From contig NZ_CP117435.1 in the NCBI RefSeq assembly GCF_030687495.1, positions 930,001 to 994,000 on the forward strand: DNA of 64,000 bases, read 5' to 3'. The stretch is from Pseudomonas sp. FP453 (GTDB taxonomy: Bacteria > Pseudomonadota > Gammaproteobacteria > Pseudomonadales > Pseudomonadaceae). The notes beneath the pieces are model-generated. The model saw only the letters and a program-made list of their open reading frames with translations. It was not told where the DNA came from and searched no databases. Shown one piece after another: positions 9,165-17,555 of this stretch. The position numbers and the translations under genes are program-made. The number at the start of each line of letters is the position of its first letter. The stretch's first letter is position 1.

Positions 9165-11195
9165 GTGAAGAGCTTGCTCTATCCCGCCGTCGCGCTGATG
9201 AATCGCTTGAGCTTCGGCATGAAATTCAGCCTGATCAGCGTGTTATTCCTGCTGCCGATGCTGGCCACCAACTATTACCTCGTGCGCGATTCCTGGCGCG
9301 AATTCCAGGGCACGCGCATCGAATTGCAAAGCCTGGATTTGCTCGGCAGCAGCCTGGCCCTGCGCCGCGACCTCGAAACCCTGAACAACCAGGTGCAGAT
9401 CAACGCGACCCTTGGCCAGTCCGGCAAGGCCGGTGACCTGGAGGGCAAGATCAACGCCTTGGAACAGGCAGTGTTGAGCCGCCTGCAAAGCCTCACTGCG
9501 ATGGCCACCGACCCCGAGCAAATCGCTGCATTTGACGCCAAGCGCGATGAGTTGATCGCCGCCTTCAAGGCCCAGCAGCAGGAAACCTCGCTGCTGAGCA
9601 AAAGCGCGCTGATCGGCAAGTTGCTCAACAAGGCGCACATGCTCAGCCAGGTGATTGCCAGCCAGTCCGGCCTGAGCCGCGACCCCCAGGGCGATTTGCG
9701 CCAACTTACCGAGCTGATCACCAGCATCACTCCGCAAGTCACCCAGACCCTCGGCGAAGGCCGGGCGATGGGCGCGTATTCCCTGGGCCAGGGTTTTCTC
9801 AACTCATCCTCCAGCACACGCTTTGACGAACTCCTGCAGCAGTTGGAAAAACTCCACGGCGAATACGCCCTGAAACTGCAGGATGCCTTGGGCGCCAGCA
9901 AGCCCGCTCACGCAGCGCTTGATGGCCTGGCCAAGGCCAGCAATGCCAGCCTCAAGCAAGGCAGCGAGCTGTTTGAAGAACAGGTGGTCATGGCCGAAAC
10001 CCTCGACGCGCCTTGGCAAGGCTTCTACGACAACGTCAGCCAACTGATGGCCAAGACCTACCAACTCGACGAGGCGACCCTGACCTTCCTTGGCCAGCAG
10101 TTGCAGCAGCGGCTGGCGCAAAACCGCACGCACATGGTCGGACTGGTCTGCGCCCTCTCGGCGGTGTTTTTGCTGATTTTCTATCTGTACGCCGGCTTCT
10201 ACGCCTCCACCCGCACCACCCTGCGCCGCCTGGGCGCGATGATGGACAAGGTCGCGGCGGGCGATATGACCGTCACCTTCGTCGCCCATAGCCGCGATGA
10301 ACTGGGCGAGTTGGGCCAGGTGTTCAACGGCACCGTGGCGAAAATCCATGACTTGATCGAACGCGTCGGCCACACCGTCAGCCAGGTCGAACTCCAGGCC
10401 GGCCAGGTGGAAACGGTATCGGCCCAGAGCAATCACGCGGTGTCCGGCCAGCGCAGCCAGATCGAACAGGTGGCGACGGCGATGAACCAGATGTCGTCCA
10501 CCGCCCAGGAAGTGGCGCGCAGCGCGGCGGCGGCGGTGAGCAGCGCACACAGCGTCAACGATGAAACCGTCAGTGGGCGCAGCCTGGTGCAATCCCAGCA
10601 GGGCAGCATTGCGCGGCTGGCCTCGGAGATCGACCAGTCGGTGCGGGTGATCAACCAGTTGGCCACCGACAGCCAGTCCATCAGCAGCGTGTTGGAAGTG
10701 ATCAAAAGCATTGCTGAGCAAACCAACCTGCTGGCGCTCAATGCCGCCATCGAGGCCGCACGTGCCGGCGAGCAGGGGCGTGGCTTTGCGGTGGTGGCTG
10801 ATGAGGTGCGCACCCTGGCCCGGCGCACGCAACACTCCACCGAAGAAATCGAGCAGATGATCAGCCGCTTGCACAGCGGTGTGGCGGCGGCGGTGAAGGC
10901 CATGGGCAGCAGCCATGAAATGGCGAATGGTACCGTGGGGCAGTCAGAAAAAGTCCAGCAGGCCCTGGAGAACATCCTCGGTGCTGTAGGCATGATCGTC
11001 GATCAGAACCAGCAGATTGCCGCCGCCGTGGAGCAGCAAACGGCGGTCGCCCACGATATCGATCAGAATATCGTCGAAATCAATCGCGCCGGCGAGCATG
11101 CGGCCCACGGGGCCCATCAGACCGAAGCGGCCAGCCGGCAGTTGTCGATGCAGGTGATTGAGTTGAAGCAATTGATCGGCGCCTTTCGGGTGTAG
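9165..11195 (+). CDS. Methyl-accepting chemotaxis protein
   Basis: 676-residue transmembrane chemoreceptor, positionally like PA4520 of PAO1. The first membrane helix is about residues 21-39, followed by a ~280-residue helical periplasmic sensor region, a second helix (LVCALSAVFLLIFYLYAGFY), a HAMP domain and a cytoplasmic coiled coil. The signalling tip EQTNLLALNAAIEAARAGEQ at about residue 516 onward and the following GRGFAVVADEVRTLA are canonical. The start is GTG with an AAGGGAG ribosome site seven bases upstream. The ligand is unknown; the helical sensor region does not resemble the dCache or PAS sensors I know. Confidence 0.93.
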   Translation: MKSLLYPAVALMNRLSFGMKFSLISVLFLLPMLATNYYLVRDSWREFQGTRIELQSLDLLGSSLALRRDLETLNNQVQINATLGQSGKAGDLEGKINALEQAVLSRLQSLTAMATDPEQIAAFDAKRDELIAAFKAQQQETSLLSKSALIGKLLNKAHMLSQVIASQSGLSRDPQGDLRQLTELITSITPQVTQTLGEGRAMGAYSLGQGFLNSSSSTRFDELLQQLEKLHGEYALKLQDALGASKPAHAALDGLAKASNASLKQGSELFEEQVVMAETLDAPWQGFYDNVSQLMAKTYQLDEATLTFLGQQLQQRLAQNRTHMVGLVCALSAVFLLIFYLYAGFYASTRTTLRRLGAMMDKVAAGDMTVTFVAHSRDELGELGQVFNGTVAKIHDLIERVGHTVSQVELQAGQVETVSAQSNHAVSGQRSQIEQVATAMNQMSSTAQEVARSAAAAVSSAHSVNDETVSGRSLVQSQQGSIARLASEIDQSVRVINQLATDSQSISSVLEVIKSIAEQTNLLALNAAIEAARAGEQGRGFAVVADEVRTLARRTQHSTEEIEQMISRLHSGVAAAVKAMGSSHEMANGTVGQSEKVQQALENILGAVGMIVDQNQQIAAAVEQQTAVAHDIDQNIVEINRAGEHAAHGAHQTEAASRQLSMQVIELKQLIGAFRV

Positions 11196-11321
11196 GAGAC
11201 GAGAGTAGGACTAAGCATTCAATGGTGTGGCGTTTGTCCTGATTTTGCTGCGGATCTTTTATTGCCAACGGAATAGGTGAGAATTTGTTTCACCTAATCA
11301 CGGTCTCCAGGAGACTCGGCG

Positions 11322-11750
11322 ATGACCGCAATAATCGGCATTCGGGGGCATTGCGCCCAATGCGATATGACGTTTGAACTCAAGCCCTGGCAGTTGAATG
11401 CCATCGCCATCGACGAACCCTTTGAATGCACGTATTGCCAGACGTGTCTCAAGCTCGGTAGCCATAAACAGCTGTGTCAGTTTCGCGCCTTGAACCAGTG
11501 GGCATTGGTGCGCCCGAGCATGATCATCCTGACTTGCGCGGCCTTGCTGGTGGCGTTGGTGGCCGAGTGGGTGGGGCTGATCAGCGTGATCGGGCAGTTC
11601 AATATCTCGCTGGTGACGGTGCTGATTCATTTCCTGGTGTTGCGTTATGCCCGCTACCGGCAACGCATGACCCTCAACCTGCACAGCGTCAGCCGGCTAC
11701 CACTCGAACAGCTCGCACGCATTGCGTGTACTCGCCTGCGCGAGCAATAG
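11322..11750 (+). CDS. Small zinc-ribbon membrane protein, unknown function
   Basis: 142-residue protein with two CxxC pairs (CAQC near residue 11 and CTYC near 36) that form a likely zinc ribbon, then two hydrophobic helices (about residues 70-87 and 90-107) and a short charged tail. A ribosome site AGGAGA lies 10 bases before the ATG. I do not recognise a named family. The last 54 bases overlap the end of the convergent tatD-like gene, so the C-terminal RLREQ region and the TatD C-terminus are encoded on opposite strands of the same DNA. Confidence 0.72.
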   Translation: MTAIIGIRGHCAQCDMTFELKPWQLNAIAIDEPFECTYCQTCLKLGSHKQLCQFRALNQWALVRPSMIILTCAALLVALVAEWVGLISVIGQFNISLVTVLIHFLVLRYARYRQRMTLNLHSVSRLPLEQLARIACTRLREQ

Positions 11751-12473
11751 CGGTTCGATGCCCATGCGCTCGGCCAGGGCGCGGCAAATGTCCGGCAGGT
11801 GCTGGGGGCTGTTGCGCTGGCCGGGGTACATGGCGGGAGCCATGTCCGGTGAGTCGGTCTCCAGCACCACGCTGTCCAGCGGCAACTGCGCCAGCACCTT
11901 GTGCATGCGCAACGCCTGGGGCCAAGTGGCCGCTCCGCCCAGGCCGAGTTTGAAACCCAGCTTGATATATTCGCGGGCTTCCTCCGTGCTGCCGGCGAAG
12001 GCATGGATGATGCCGCCCCGTGGCAGGCGGATGCGCTTGAGGGTGGCGATCACCGCCGCGTGGCTGCGGCGCACATGCAGCAGCGCTGGCAGTTGGAAGT
12101 CCACGGCCAGTTTCAGCTGGGCGTCGAACAGGCTTTGCTGGCGCTCGCGGTCCAGGTGTTCGAGAAAGTAATCCAGGCCGATCTCGCCCACCGCACACAG
12201 TTGCCGGTGGCCGTTTAGGCGGGTCAGCCAATCCCCCAGTTCCACCAGGTCGGCGGGGCGATGGTCATCGAGATACACCGGGTGCAGGCCAAAGGCTGCG
12301 AACAAACCTTCATCCCCTTGCACCAGATCCCACAACCGCTGCCAATTCTGCTGATACACCCCCAGCACCACCATGCGCCGCACGCCGAGTGCGCGGCTGT
12401 GGGCGAGGACTTCGCGGCGGTCGCTGTCGAAGTCCGCGAAGTCCAGGTGGGTGTGGGTGTCGATCAGCTCCAC
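11697..12473 (-). CDS. TatD family metal-dependent hydrolase
   Basis: TIM-barrel metal-dependent nuclease/hydrolase of the TatD family (258 residues). Metal-binding residues are visible in the right order: DTHTHLDF at the N-terminus, GEIGLDY with Glu near residue 94, LLHVRRSH, IIHAFAG and LETDSPDMAP. In the TatD family these enzymes act as 3'-5' exonucleases or in DNA repair; the exact substrate here is unknown. It lies 2 bp downstream of fruR on the same strand, so it is probably co-transcribed with the regulator. Confidence 0.9.
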   Translation of the reverse strand: MELIDTHTHLDFADFDSDRREVLAHSRALGVRRMVVLGVYQQNWQRLWDLVQGDEGLFAAFGLHPVYLDDHRPADLVELGDWLTRLNGHRQLCAVGEIGLDYFLEHLDRERQQSLFDAQLKLAVDFQLPALLHVRRSHAAVIATLKRIRLPRGGIIHAFAGSTEEAREYIKLGFKLGLGGAATWPQALRMHKVLAQLPLDSVVLETDSPDMAPAMYPGQRNSPQHLPDICRALAERMGIEPLLLAQASTRNACELFEW

Positions 12474-12475
12474 GT

Positions 12476-13471
12476 TCAGGCCTCGCGGATACGCTGCTTG
12501 AAGGTCCGGCCGATGGCATGCACGCCCGGCTGGTAATGCTGTTCTTCGATGGCCGCCAGGGCCAGTTTCAGCGCAGTGTCGGCGATCAACTGATGTTGCT
12601 GGGCCATGGCGTTGACCGGCAGCGGCAGGAAATCCAGCAACTGGGTGTCACCGAAGGTGCCCAGGCGCAGGGGCCGCGATTTGAGCGGGAAGTCATGCAG
12701 TGCATCAAACACGCCTTGCAGCAGCACGTAGGACGTCGTCACCAGTGCGTCAGGCAAATGCCCCAGTTGCTGTAGAAGTTGCTCCATCAGTTGTCGGCCA
12801 CAGTCGCGGCTGAAGGCGTCGCCTTGTTCGACGATCACCTCGCCGCTGAACCCCTGCAGCGCGTCACGGAAACCCGCCGCGCGCTCCTGGCTGATGCTCA
12901 GCTCCGGCCGTGCACCGATCAGCACGATCTGCTTGGGCAGCGGTTGCAGCAGGCTGGCGGTCAGTTGCTGGCAGGCCTGGCGGTCGTCGCTGACCACCGA
13001 GCAGAACTGCGCGGTTTCCATCACCCGGTCGATGGCAATGATCGGCAGGCCCTTGGCTTGCAGTTCGCGGTAGCTGTCGTCGCTGGCCGGCAGGCAACTG
13101 GCGACAAACAGCGCATCGCAGCGCCGCGCGCGAAACAGTTGCAGCAACTGGCGCTCGCTGTTGGCGTCGTCGTCGGAGCTGGCGATCAGCAACTGATAGC
13201 CGCGTGCCCGTGCGCCTTGCTCCAGCAGTTTGGCGATACGTGCGTAACTGGGGTTTTCCAGGTCAGGCAGGATAAAACCCAAGGTGCGCGTGTGCCGACT
13301 GCGCAGCCCGGCGGCTTGGGGGTTGGGTGTAAACCCATGGGCTTCAACCACGGCACGCACGCGCTCGACGGTAGCGCTGCTGATGCGTTGTTGTTCGGCC
13401 TTGCCATTGATGACGTAGCTGGCGGTGGTTACGGACACACCGGCCAAGCGTGCAATATCACTGAGTTTCAA
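12476..13471 (-). CDS. fruR: Fructose operon regulator FruR/Cra (LacI family)
   Basis: 331-residue LacI/GalR transcription factor controlling the divergent fruBKA operon; in P. putida the effector is fructose-1-phosphate. The N-terminus MKLSDIARLAGVSVTTASYVINGK is a classic LacI helix-turn-helix plus hinge, followed by a periplasmic-binding-like effector domain (LGFILPDLENPSYARI onward). Translation appears to start at TTG (13469-13471) with an AAGGAA ribosome site about nine bases upstream; no ATG is near. It is divergent from fruB across a 293-bp region holding two palindromes, and is followed by the TatD gene. Confidence 0.94.
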   Translation of the reverse strand: MKLSDIARLAGVSVTTASYVINGKAEQQRISSATVERVRAVVEAHGFTPNPQAAGLRSRHTRTLGFILPDLENPSYARIAKLLEQGARARGYQLLIASSDDDANSERQLLQLFRARRCDALFVASCLPASDDSYRELQAKGLPIIAIDRVMETAQFCSVVSDDRQACQQLTASLLQPLPKQIVLIGARPELSISQERAAGFRDALQGFSGEVIVEQGDAFSRDCGRQLMEQLLQQLGHLPDALVTTSYVLLQGVFDALHDFPLKSRPLRLGTFGDTQLLDFLPLPVNAMAQQHQLIADTALKLALAAIEEQHYQPGVHAIGRTFKQRIREA

Positions 13472-13520
13472 ACCGGGATTTCCTTGTTTTCTAGAGCTTG
13501 CCCCGACATTTTGTCCAATC

Positions 13521-13532
13521 GTAACCGATTAC
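13521..13532. promoter_or_regulatory. LacI-type palindrome upstream of fruR
   Basis: GTAACCGATTAC is an inverted repeat with 10 of 12 symmetric positions, centred about 55 bp before the fruR start. It has the CG-centred layout of LacI-family operators but differs from the FruR site on the fruB side. It may serve autoregulation or a second regulator; the assignment is tentative. Confidence 0.4.
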
Positions 13533-13616
13533 TGCACACGACCAATGTCCAAGCTCAAGTGCCGAGCGGTCCTTCAAGGATGCTCAATTAACGCGTAATC
13601 TGCCATAAATTCTAGA

Positions 13617-13628
13617 TTAAACGTTTCA
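13617..13628. promoter_or_regulatory. FruR/Cra operator of fruBKA
   Basis: TTAAACGTTTCA, identical to the operator I recall for P. putida Cra upstream of fruBKA. It lies about 136 bp before the fruB start and between the divergent fruR and fruB genes, as expected for control by FruR relieved by fructose-1-phosphate. Confidence 0.85.
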
Positions 13629-13764
13629 GCAGGCGTATTTTTACGATCTTCGCTACTGAGTGGCCACTGCCAATTGACTACTCAGTCAGCTATTACGAGA
13701 CGCCATTACACTGTTTATTCAAAACAATACCTAGTGCGCCCATCGCACTAACTAGGAGAACGGC

Positions 13765-16623
13765 ATGCTTGAGCTCACCCACGAGCAGATTTCCATGGGC
13801 CAGGTGGCTGTGGATAAGTCTGCTGCCTTGCACCTGCTCGCTGAAAAACTGGTGGCCGACGGCCTGGTCGCCGAGGGTTACCTCAGCGGTTTGCAAGCCC
13901 GTGAAGCCCAAGGTTCGACCTTTCTCGGCCAAGGTATTGCGATCCCCCACGGCACCCCTGAAACCCGCGACCAGGTGTTTGCCACCGGCGTGCGCCTGCT
14001 GCAGTTCCCCGAAGGGGTGGACTGGGGCGACGGCCAGATCGTCTACCTGGCGATTGGCATTGCCGCCAAATCCGATGAACACCTGCGCCTGCTGCAACTG
14101 CTGACCCGCGCCCTCGGTGAGACCGACCTCGGCCAGGCACTGCGCCGCGCCGGTAGTGCCGAAGCCTTGCTCAAACTGTTGCAAGGCGCGCCGCAAGAAC
14201 TGGCGCTGGATGCACAGATGATCAGCCTGGGCGTGTCGGCCGATGATTTCGAAGAGCTTGTCTGGAGAGGTGCGCGCCTGTTGCGCCAGGCCGATTGTGT
14301 GAGCAACGGTTTCGCCGCCGTGTTGCAGCAGGTCGACGCGCTGCCCCTGGGCGATGGCCTGTGGTGGCTGCACAGCGAGCAAACGGTCAAGCGCCCGGGC
14401 CTGGCGTTTGTCACCCCGGACAAACCCATGCGCTACCTCGGCCAGCCGCTCAACGGCCTGTTCTGCCTGGCCAGCCTTGGCGAAGCCCACCAAACCTTGC
14501 TGGAACGCCTGTGTGCCTTGCTGATCGAAGGCCGTGGCCAGGAACTGGGCCGCGCCACCAGCAGCCGCGCCGTACTCGAAGTGCTCGGCGGCGAACTGCC
14601 GCCCGACTGGCCCAGCGCGCGCATTACCCTGGCCAACGCCCACGGCCTGCACGCGCGGCCGGCGAAGATCCTCGCGCAATTGGCAAAAAGTTTTGACGGC
14701 GACTTGCGCGTACGCATCGTCGATGGCCCGGTGGGCGCCGTCTCGGTCAAGAGCCTGAGCAAACTGTTGAGCCTTGGCGCGCGCCGTGGCCAGGTGCTGG
14801 AATTTGTCGCCGAACCGACGATTGCCGGCGATGCGCTGCCAGCGCTGTTGGCCGCCGTGACCGAAGGCCTGGGTGAAGAGATCGAGCCGCTGCCCACCGT
14901 CAGCGCGCAACCGACCAGCGTCGATATCGAGCCGCAGATCAGCGCGCCGCTCAGTGGCAGCCAACTCCAGGCCATCGCCGCCGCGCCGGGCATCGCCATC
15001 GGCCCGGCACATATCCAGATTCAACAGGTGTTCGACTACCCGCTGCGCGGCGAGTCCTCGGCCATCGAGCGCCAACGCCTGCAAGCCGCCCTGGCCGATG
15101 TGCGCCGTGATATCCAGGGCCTGATTGAACGCAGCCAGGCCAAGGCGATCCGCGAGATTTTCATCACCCACCAGGAAATGCTCGACGACCCGGAACTCAG
15201 CGACGAAGTCGACACCCGCCTCAAGCAAGGCGAAAGCGCCGAAGCCGCGTGGATGAGCGTGATCGAAGCCGCCGCCAAGCAGCAGGAATCGTTGCAGGAC
15301 GCCTTGCTCGCCGAGCGCGCCGCCGACCTGCGGGACATTGGCCGCCGGGTGCTGGCGCAATTGTGCGGCGTCGAAACCGCCCGCGAGCCGAGCGAGCCGT
15401 ACATCCTGGTGATGGACGAAGTCGGCCCGTCCGACGTGGCGCGCCTTGATCCGGCCCGCGTCGCCGGCATCCTCACCGCCCGTGGCGGCGCCACGGCCCA
15501 CAGTGCCATCGTCGCCCGCGCCCTCGGCATTCCGGCGCTGGTGGGCGCCGGCCCCGCCGTATTGCTGCTGGCCGCCGGCACGCCCTTGCTGCTGGACGGC
15601 CAGCGCGGCCGCCTGCATGTGGACGCCGACGCGGCCACCCTGCAACGGGCCACCGTCGAGCGCGACACCCGCGAACAACGCCTGCAAGCCGCCTCAGCCC
15701 AGCGCCATGAGCCGGCGCTGACCCGTGACGGTCATGCCGTGGAAGTGTTCGCCAATATCGGCGAAAGCGCCGGTGTGGCCAGCGCGGTGGAGCAGGGCGC
15801 CGAAGGCATTGGCCTGCTGCGCACCGAACTGATTTTCATGGCCCACCCGCAAGCGCCGGACGAAGCCACCCAGGAAGCCGAATACCGCCGCGTCCTCGAT
15901 GGCCTCGGCGGGCGTCCGCTGGTGGTGCGCACCCTTGATGTGGGCGGCGACAAACCGCTGCCGTATTGGCCGATTGCCGAGGAAGAAAACCCTTTCCTCG
16001 GCGTGCGTGGCATCCGTCTCACCTTGCAACGCCCGCAGATCATGGAAGCGCAATTGCGCGCGCTACTACGTTCCGCGGATAGCCGCCCGCTGCGCATCAT
16101 GTTCCCCATGGTCGGCAGCGTGGATGAGTGGCGCGCTGCCCGCGACATGACCGAGCGCCTGCGTCTGGAAATCCCGGTGGCCGACCTGCAACTGGGGATC
16201 ATGATCGAAGTGCCGTCGGCGGCCTTGCTCGCCCCGGTGCTGGCCAAGGAAGTGGACTTCTTCAGCGTCGGCACCAACGACCTGACCCAATACACCCTGG
16301 CCATCGACCGTGGCCATCCGACCCTGTCCGCCCAGGCCGACGGCCTGCACCCGGCGGTGTTGCAACTGATCGACATCACCGTGCGCGCGGCCCATGCCCA
16401 TGGCAAATGGGTCGGCGTGTGCGGCGAGCTGGCGGCCGATCCGCTGGCGGTGCCGGTGCTGATCGGCCTGGGGGTGGACGAGTTGAGCGTGTCGGCCCGC
16501 AGCATTCCCGAAGTCAAGGCGCGGGTGCGTGAATTCAGTCTGAGCGAGGCCCAGGGCCTGGCGCAAAAAGCCCTTGCGGTGGGTTCGCCCGCCGAAGTGC
16601 GTGCCCTTGTGGAGGCCGTGTAG
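13765..16623 (+). CDS. fruB: Fructose PTS multiphosphoryl transfer protein FruB (EIIA-HPr-EI)
   Basis: 952-residue cytoplasmic fusion that passes phosphate from PEP to the fructose permease FruA. Domains in order: EIIA-Fru (residues ~1-145, active His62 in IPHGTPE), a middle segment (~150-280), HPr (~285-370, active His296 in HGLHARPA) and enzyme I (~395-950, active His579 in GGATAHSA, with FMAHPQAPDE and TNDLTQY further on). The middle segment looks like a decayed copy of the EIIA domain. An AGGAGA ribosome site precedes the ATG. It is the first gene of fruBKA and abuts fruK with no gap. Confidence 0.96.
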   Translation: MLELTHEQISMGQVAVDKSAALHLLAEKLVADGLVAEGYLSGLQAREAQGSTFLGQGIAIPHGTPETRDQVFATGVRLLQFPEGVDWGDGQIVYLAIGIAAKSDEHLRLLQLLTRALGETDLGQALRRAGSAEALLKLLQGAPQELALDAQMISLGVSADDFEELVWRGARLLRQADCVSNGFAAVLQQVDALPLGDGLWWLHSEQTVKRPGLAFVTPDKPMRYLGQPLNGLFCLASLGEAHQTLLERLCALLIEGRGQELGRATSSRAVLEVLGGELPPDWPSARITLANAHGLHARPAKILAQLAKSFDGDLRVRIVDGPVGAVSVKSLSKLLSLGARRGQVLEFVAEPTIAGDALPALLAAVTEGLGEEIEPLPTVSAQPTSVDIEPQISAPLSGSQLQAIAAAPGIAIGPAHIQIQQVFDYPLRGESSAIERQRLQAALADVRRDIQGLIERSQAKAIREIFITHQEMLDDPELSDEVDTRLKQGESAEAAWMSVIEAAAKQQESLQDALLAERAADLRDIGRRVLAQLCGVETAREPSEPYILVMDEVGPSDVARLDPARVAGILTARGGATAHSAIVARALGIPALVGAGPAVLLLAAGTPLLLDGQRGRLHVDADAATLQRATVERDTREQRLQAASAQRHEPALTRDGHAVEVFANIGESAGVASAVEQGAEGIGLLRTELIFMAHPQAPDEATQEAEYRRVLDGLGGRPLVVRTLDVGGDKPLPYWPIAEEENPFLGVRGIRLTLQRPQIMEAQLRALLRSADSRPLRIMFPMVGSVDEWRAARDMTERLRLEIPVADLQLGIMIEVPSAALLAPVLAKEVDFFSVGTNDLTQYTLAIDRGHPTLSAQADGLHPAVLQLIDITVRAAHAHGKWVGVCGELAADPLAVPVLIGLGVDELSVSARSIPEVKARVREFSLSEAQGLAQKALAVGSPAEVRALVEAV

Positions 16624-17544
16624 ATGGCAAGGATTCTGACCCTGACGCTGAACCCGGCGTTGGACCTGACCATTCGCCTGGCGCGCCTGGAGGCGGGTGA
16701 GGTTAACCGCAGCGAAACCATGCTCACCCATGCCGCCGGCAAAGGCGTGAATGTGGCGCAGGTGTTGGCTGACCTCGGCCATCAAGTGAGCGTGGGTGGC
16801 TTCCTGGGCGAAGACAATCCACAGGCATTTGACGCGCTGATCGCCCGCCGTGGGTTTGCCGACGCGTTCATCCGCGTGCCCGGCGAAACCCGCAGCAATA
16901 TCAAGATCGCCGAACAGGACGGCCGGGTCACCGACATCAATGCGCCGGGGCCGCACGTGAGTGAACAGGCGCAGCACGCTTTGCTCGAAAAGCTGGCGCA
17001 GATGGCACCCGGTTTTGACGCGGTCGTCGTTGCAGGCAGCTTGCCCCGCGGTGTCAGCTCGCAGTGGTTTCAAGGCTTGCTGGAAACCCTGAAAAACCTC
17101 GGCTTGAAAGTCGCCCTCGACACCAGCGGCGCAGCGTTGCGCGCCGGTTTGCAGGCGGGCCCGTGGTTGGTCAAACCCAACACCGAAGAGCTGGCCGATG
17201 CCCTGGGCAATGCCCCCGATGCCATCAGCCAATTGCACCAATTGGGCGTGGAGCATGTGGTGGTGTCCGACGGCGCTGCCGGCGTGAACTGGTACCGCCC
17301 CGGCGCTGCGTTGCATGCCACGCCGCCAGAGGTCACGGTGGCCAGTACGGTGGGCGCGGGCGACTCGCTGCTCGCCGGCATGCTCCACGGTTTGCTCAGT
17401 GGCGACACACCCGAGCAGACCCTGCGCCGCGCCACGGCGATTGCCGCGATGGCGGTGACGCAGATCGGTTTTGGCATCAGCGATGACGCGCAGTTGGCGC
17501 GCCTCGAAAGCGGCGTCGACGTACGCACGCTGACAGAACAATAA
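16624..17544 (+). CDS. fruK: 1-phosphofructokinase
   Basis: PfkB-family sugar kinase (306 residues) that converts fructose-1-phosphate to fructose-1,6-bisphosphate with ATP, and so also removes the FruR effector. The family marks are visible: LNPALDLTI at the N-terminus, AGKGVNVAQVL for substrate binding, and the C-terminal anion-hole/catalytic motif STVGAGDSLLAGMLHGL. The ATG follows the fruB stop directly (TAGATG), so translation is coupled. Sits between fruB and fruA as in other Pseudomonas. Confidence 0.95.
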   Translation: MARILTLTLNPALDLTIRLARLEAGEVNRSETMLTHAAGKGVNVAQVLADLGHQVSVGGFLGEDNPQAFDALIARRGFADAFIRVPGETRSNIKIAEQDGRVTDINAPGPHVSEQAQHALLEKLAQMAPGFDAVVVAGSLPRGVSSQWFQGLLETLKNLGLKVALDTSGAALRAGLQAGPWLVKPNTEELADALGNAPDAISQLHQLGVEHVVVSDGAAGVNWYRPGAALHATPPEVTVASTVGAGDSLLAGMLHGLLSGDTPEQTLRRATAIAAMAVTQIGFGISDDAQLARLESGVDVRTLTEQ

Positions 17545-17555
17545 GAGGGTTTGTG

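Noticed and set aside
13693..15687. 664-aa minus-strand ORF
   Set aside because: Antisense of fruB; Gln/His/Ala-rich composition of a GC-rich shadow frame and no ribosome site.
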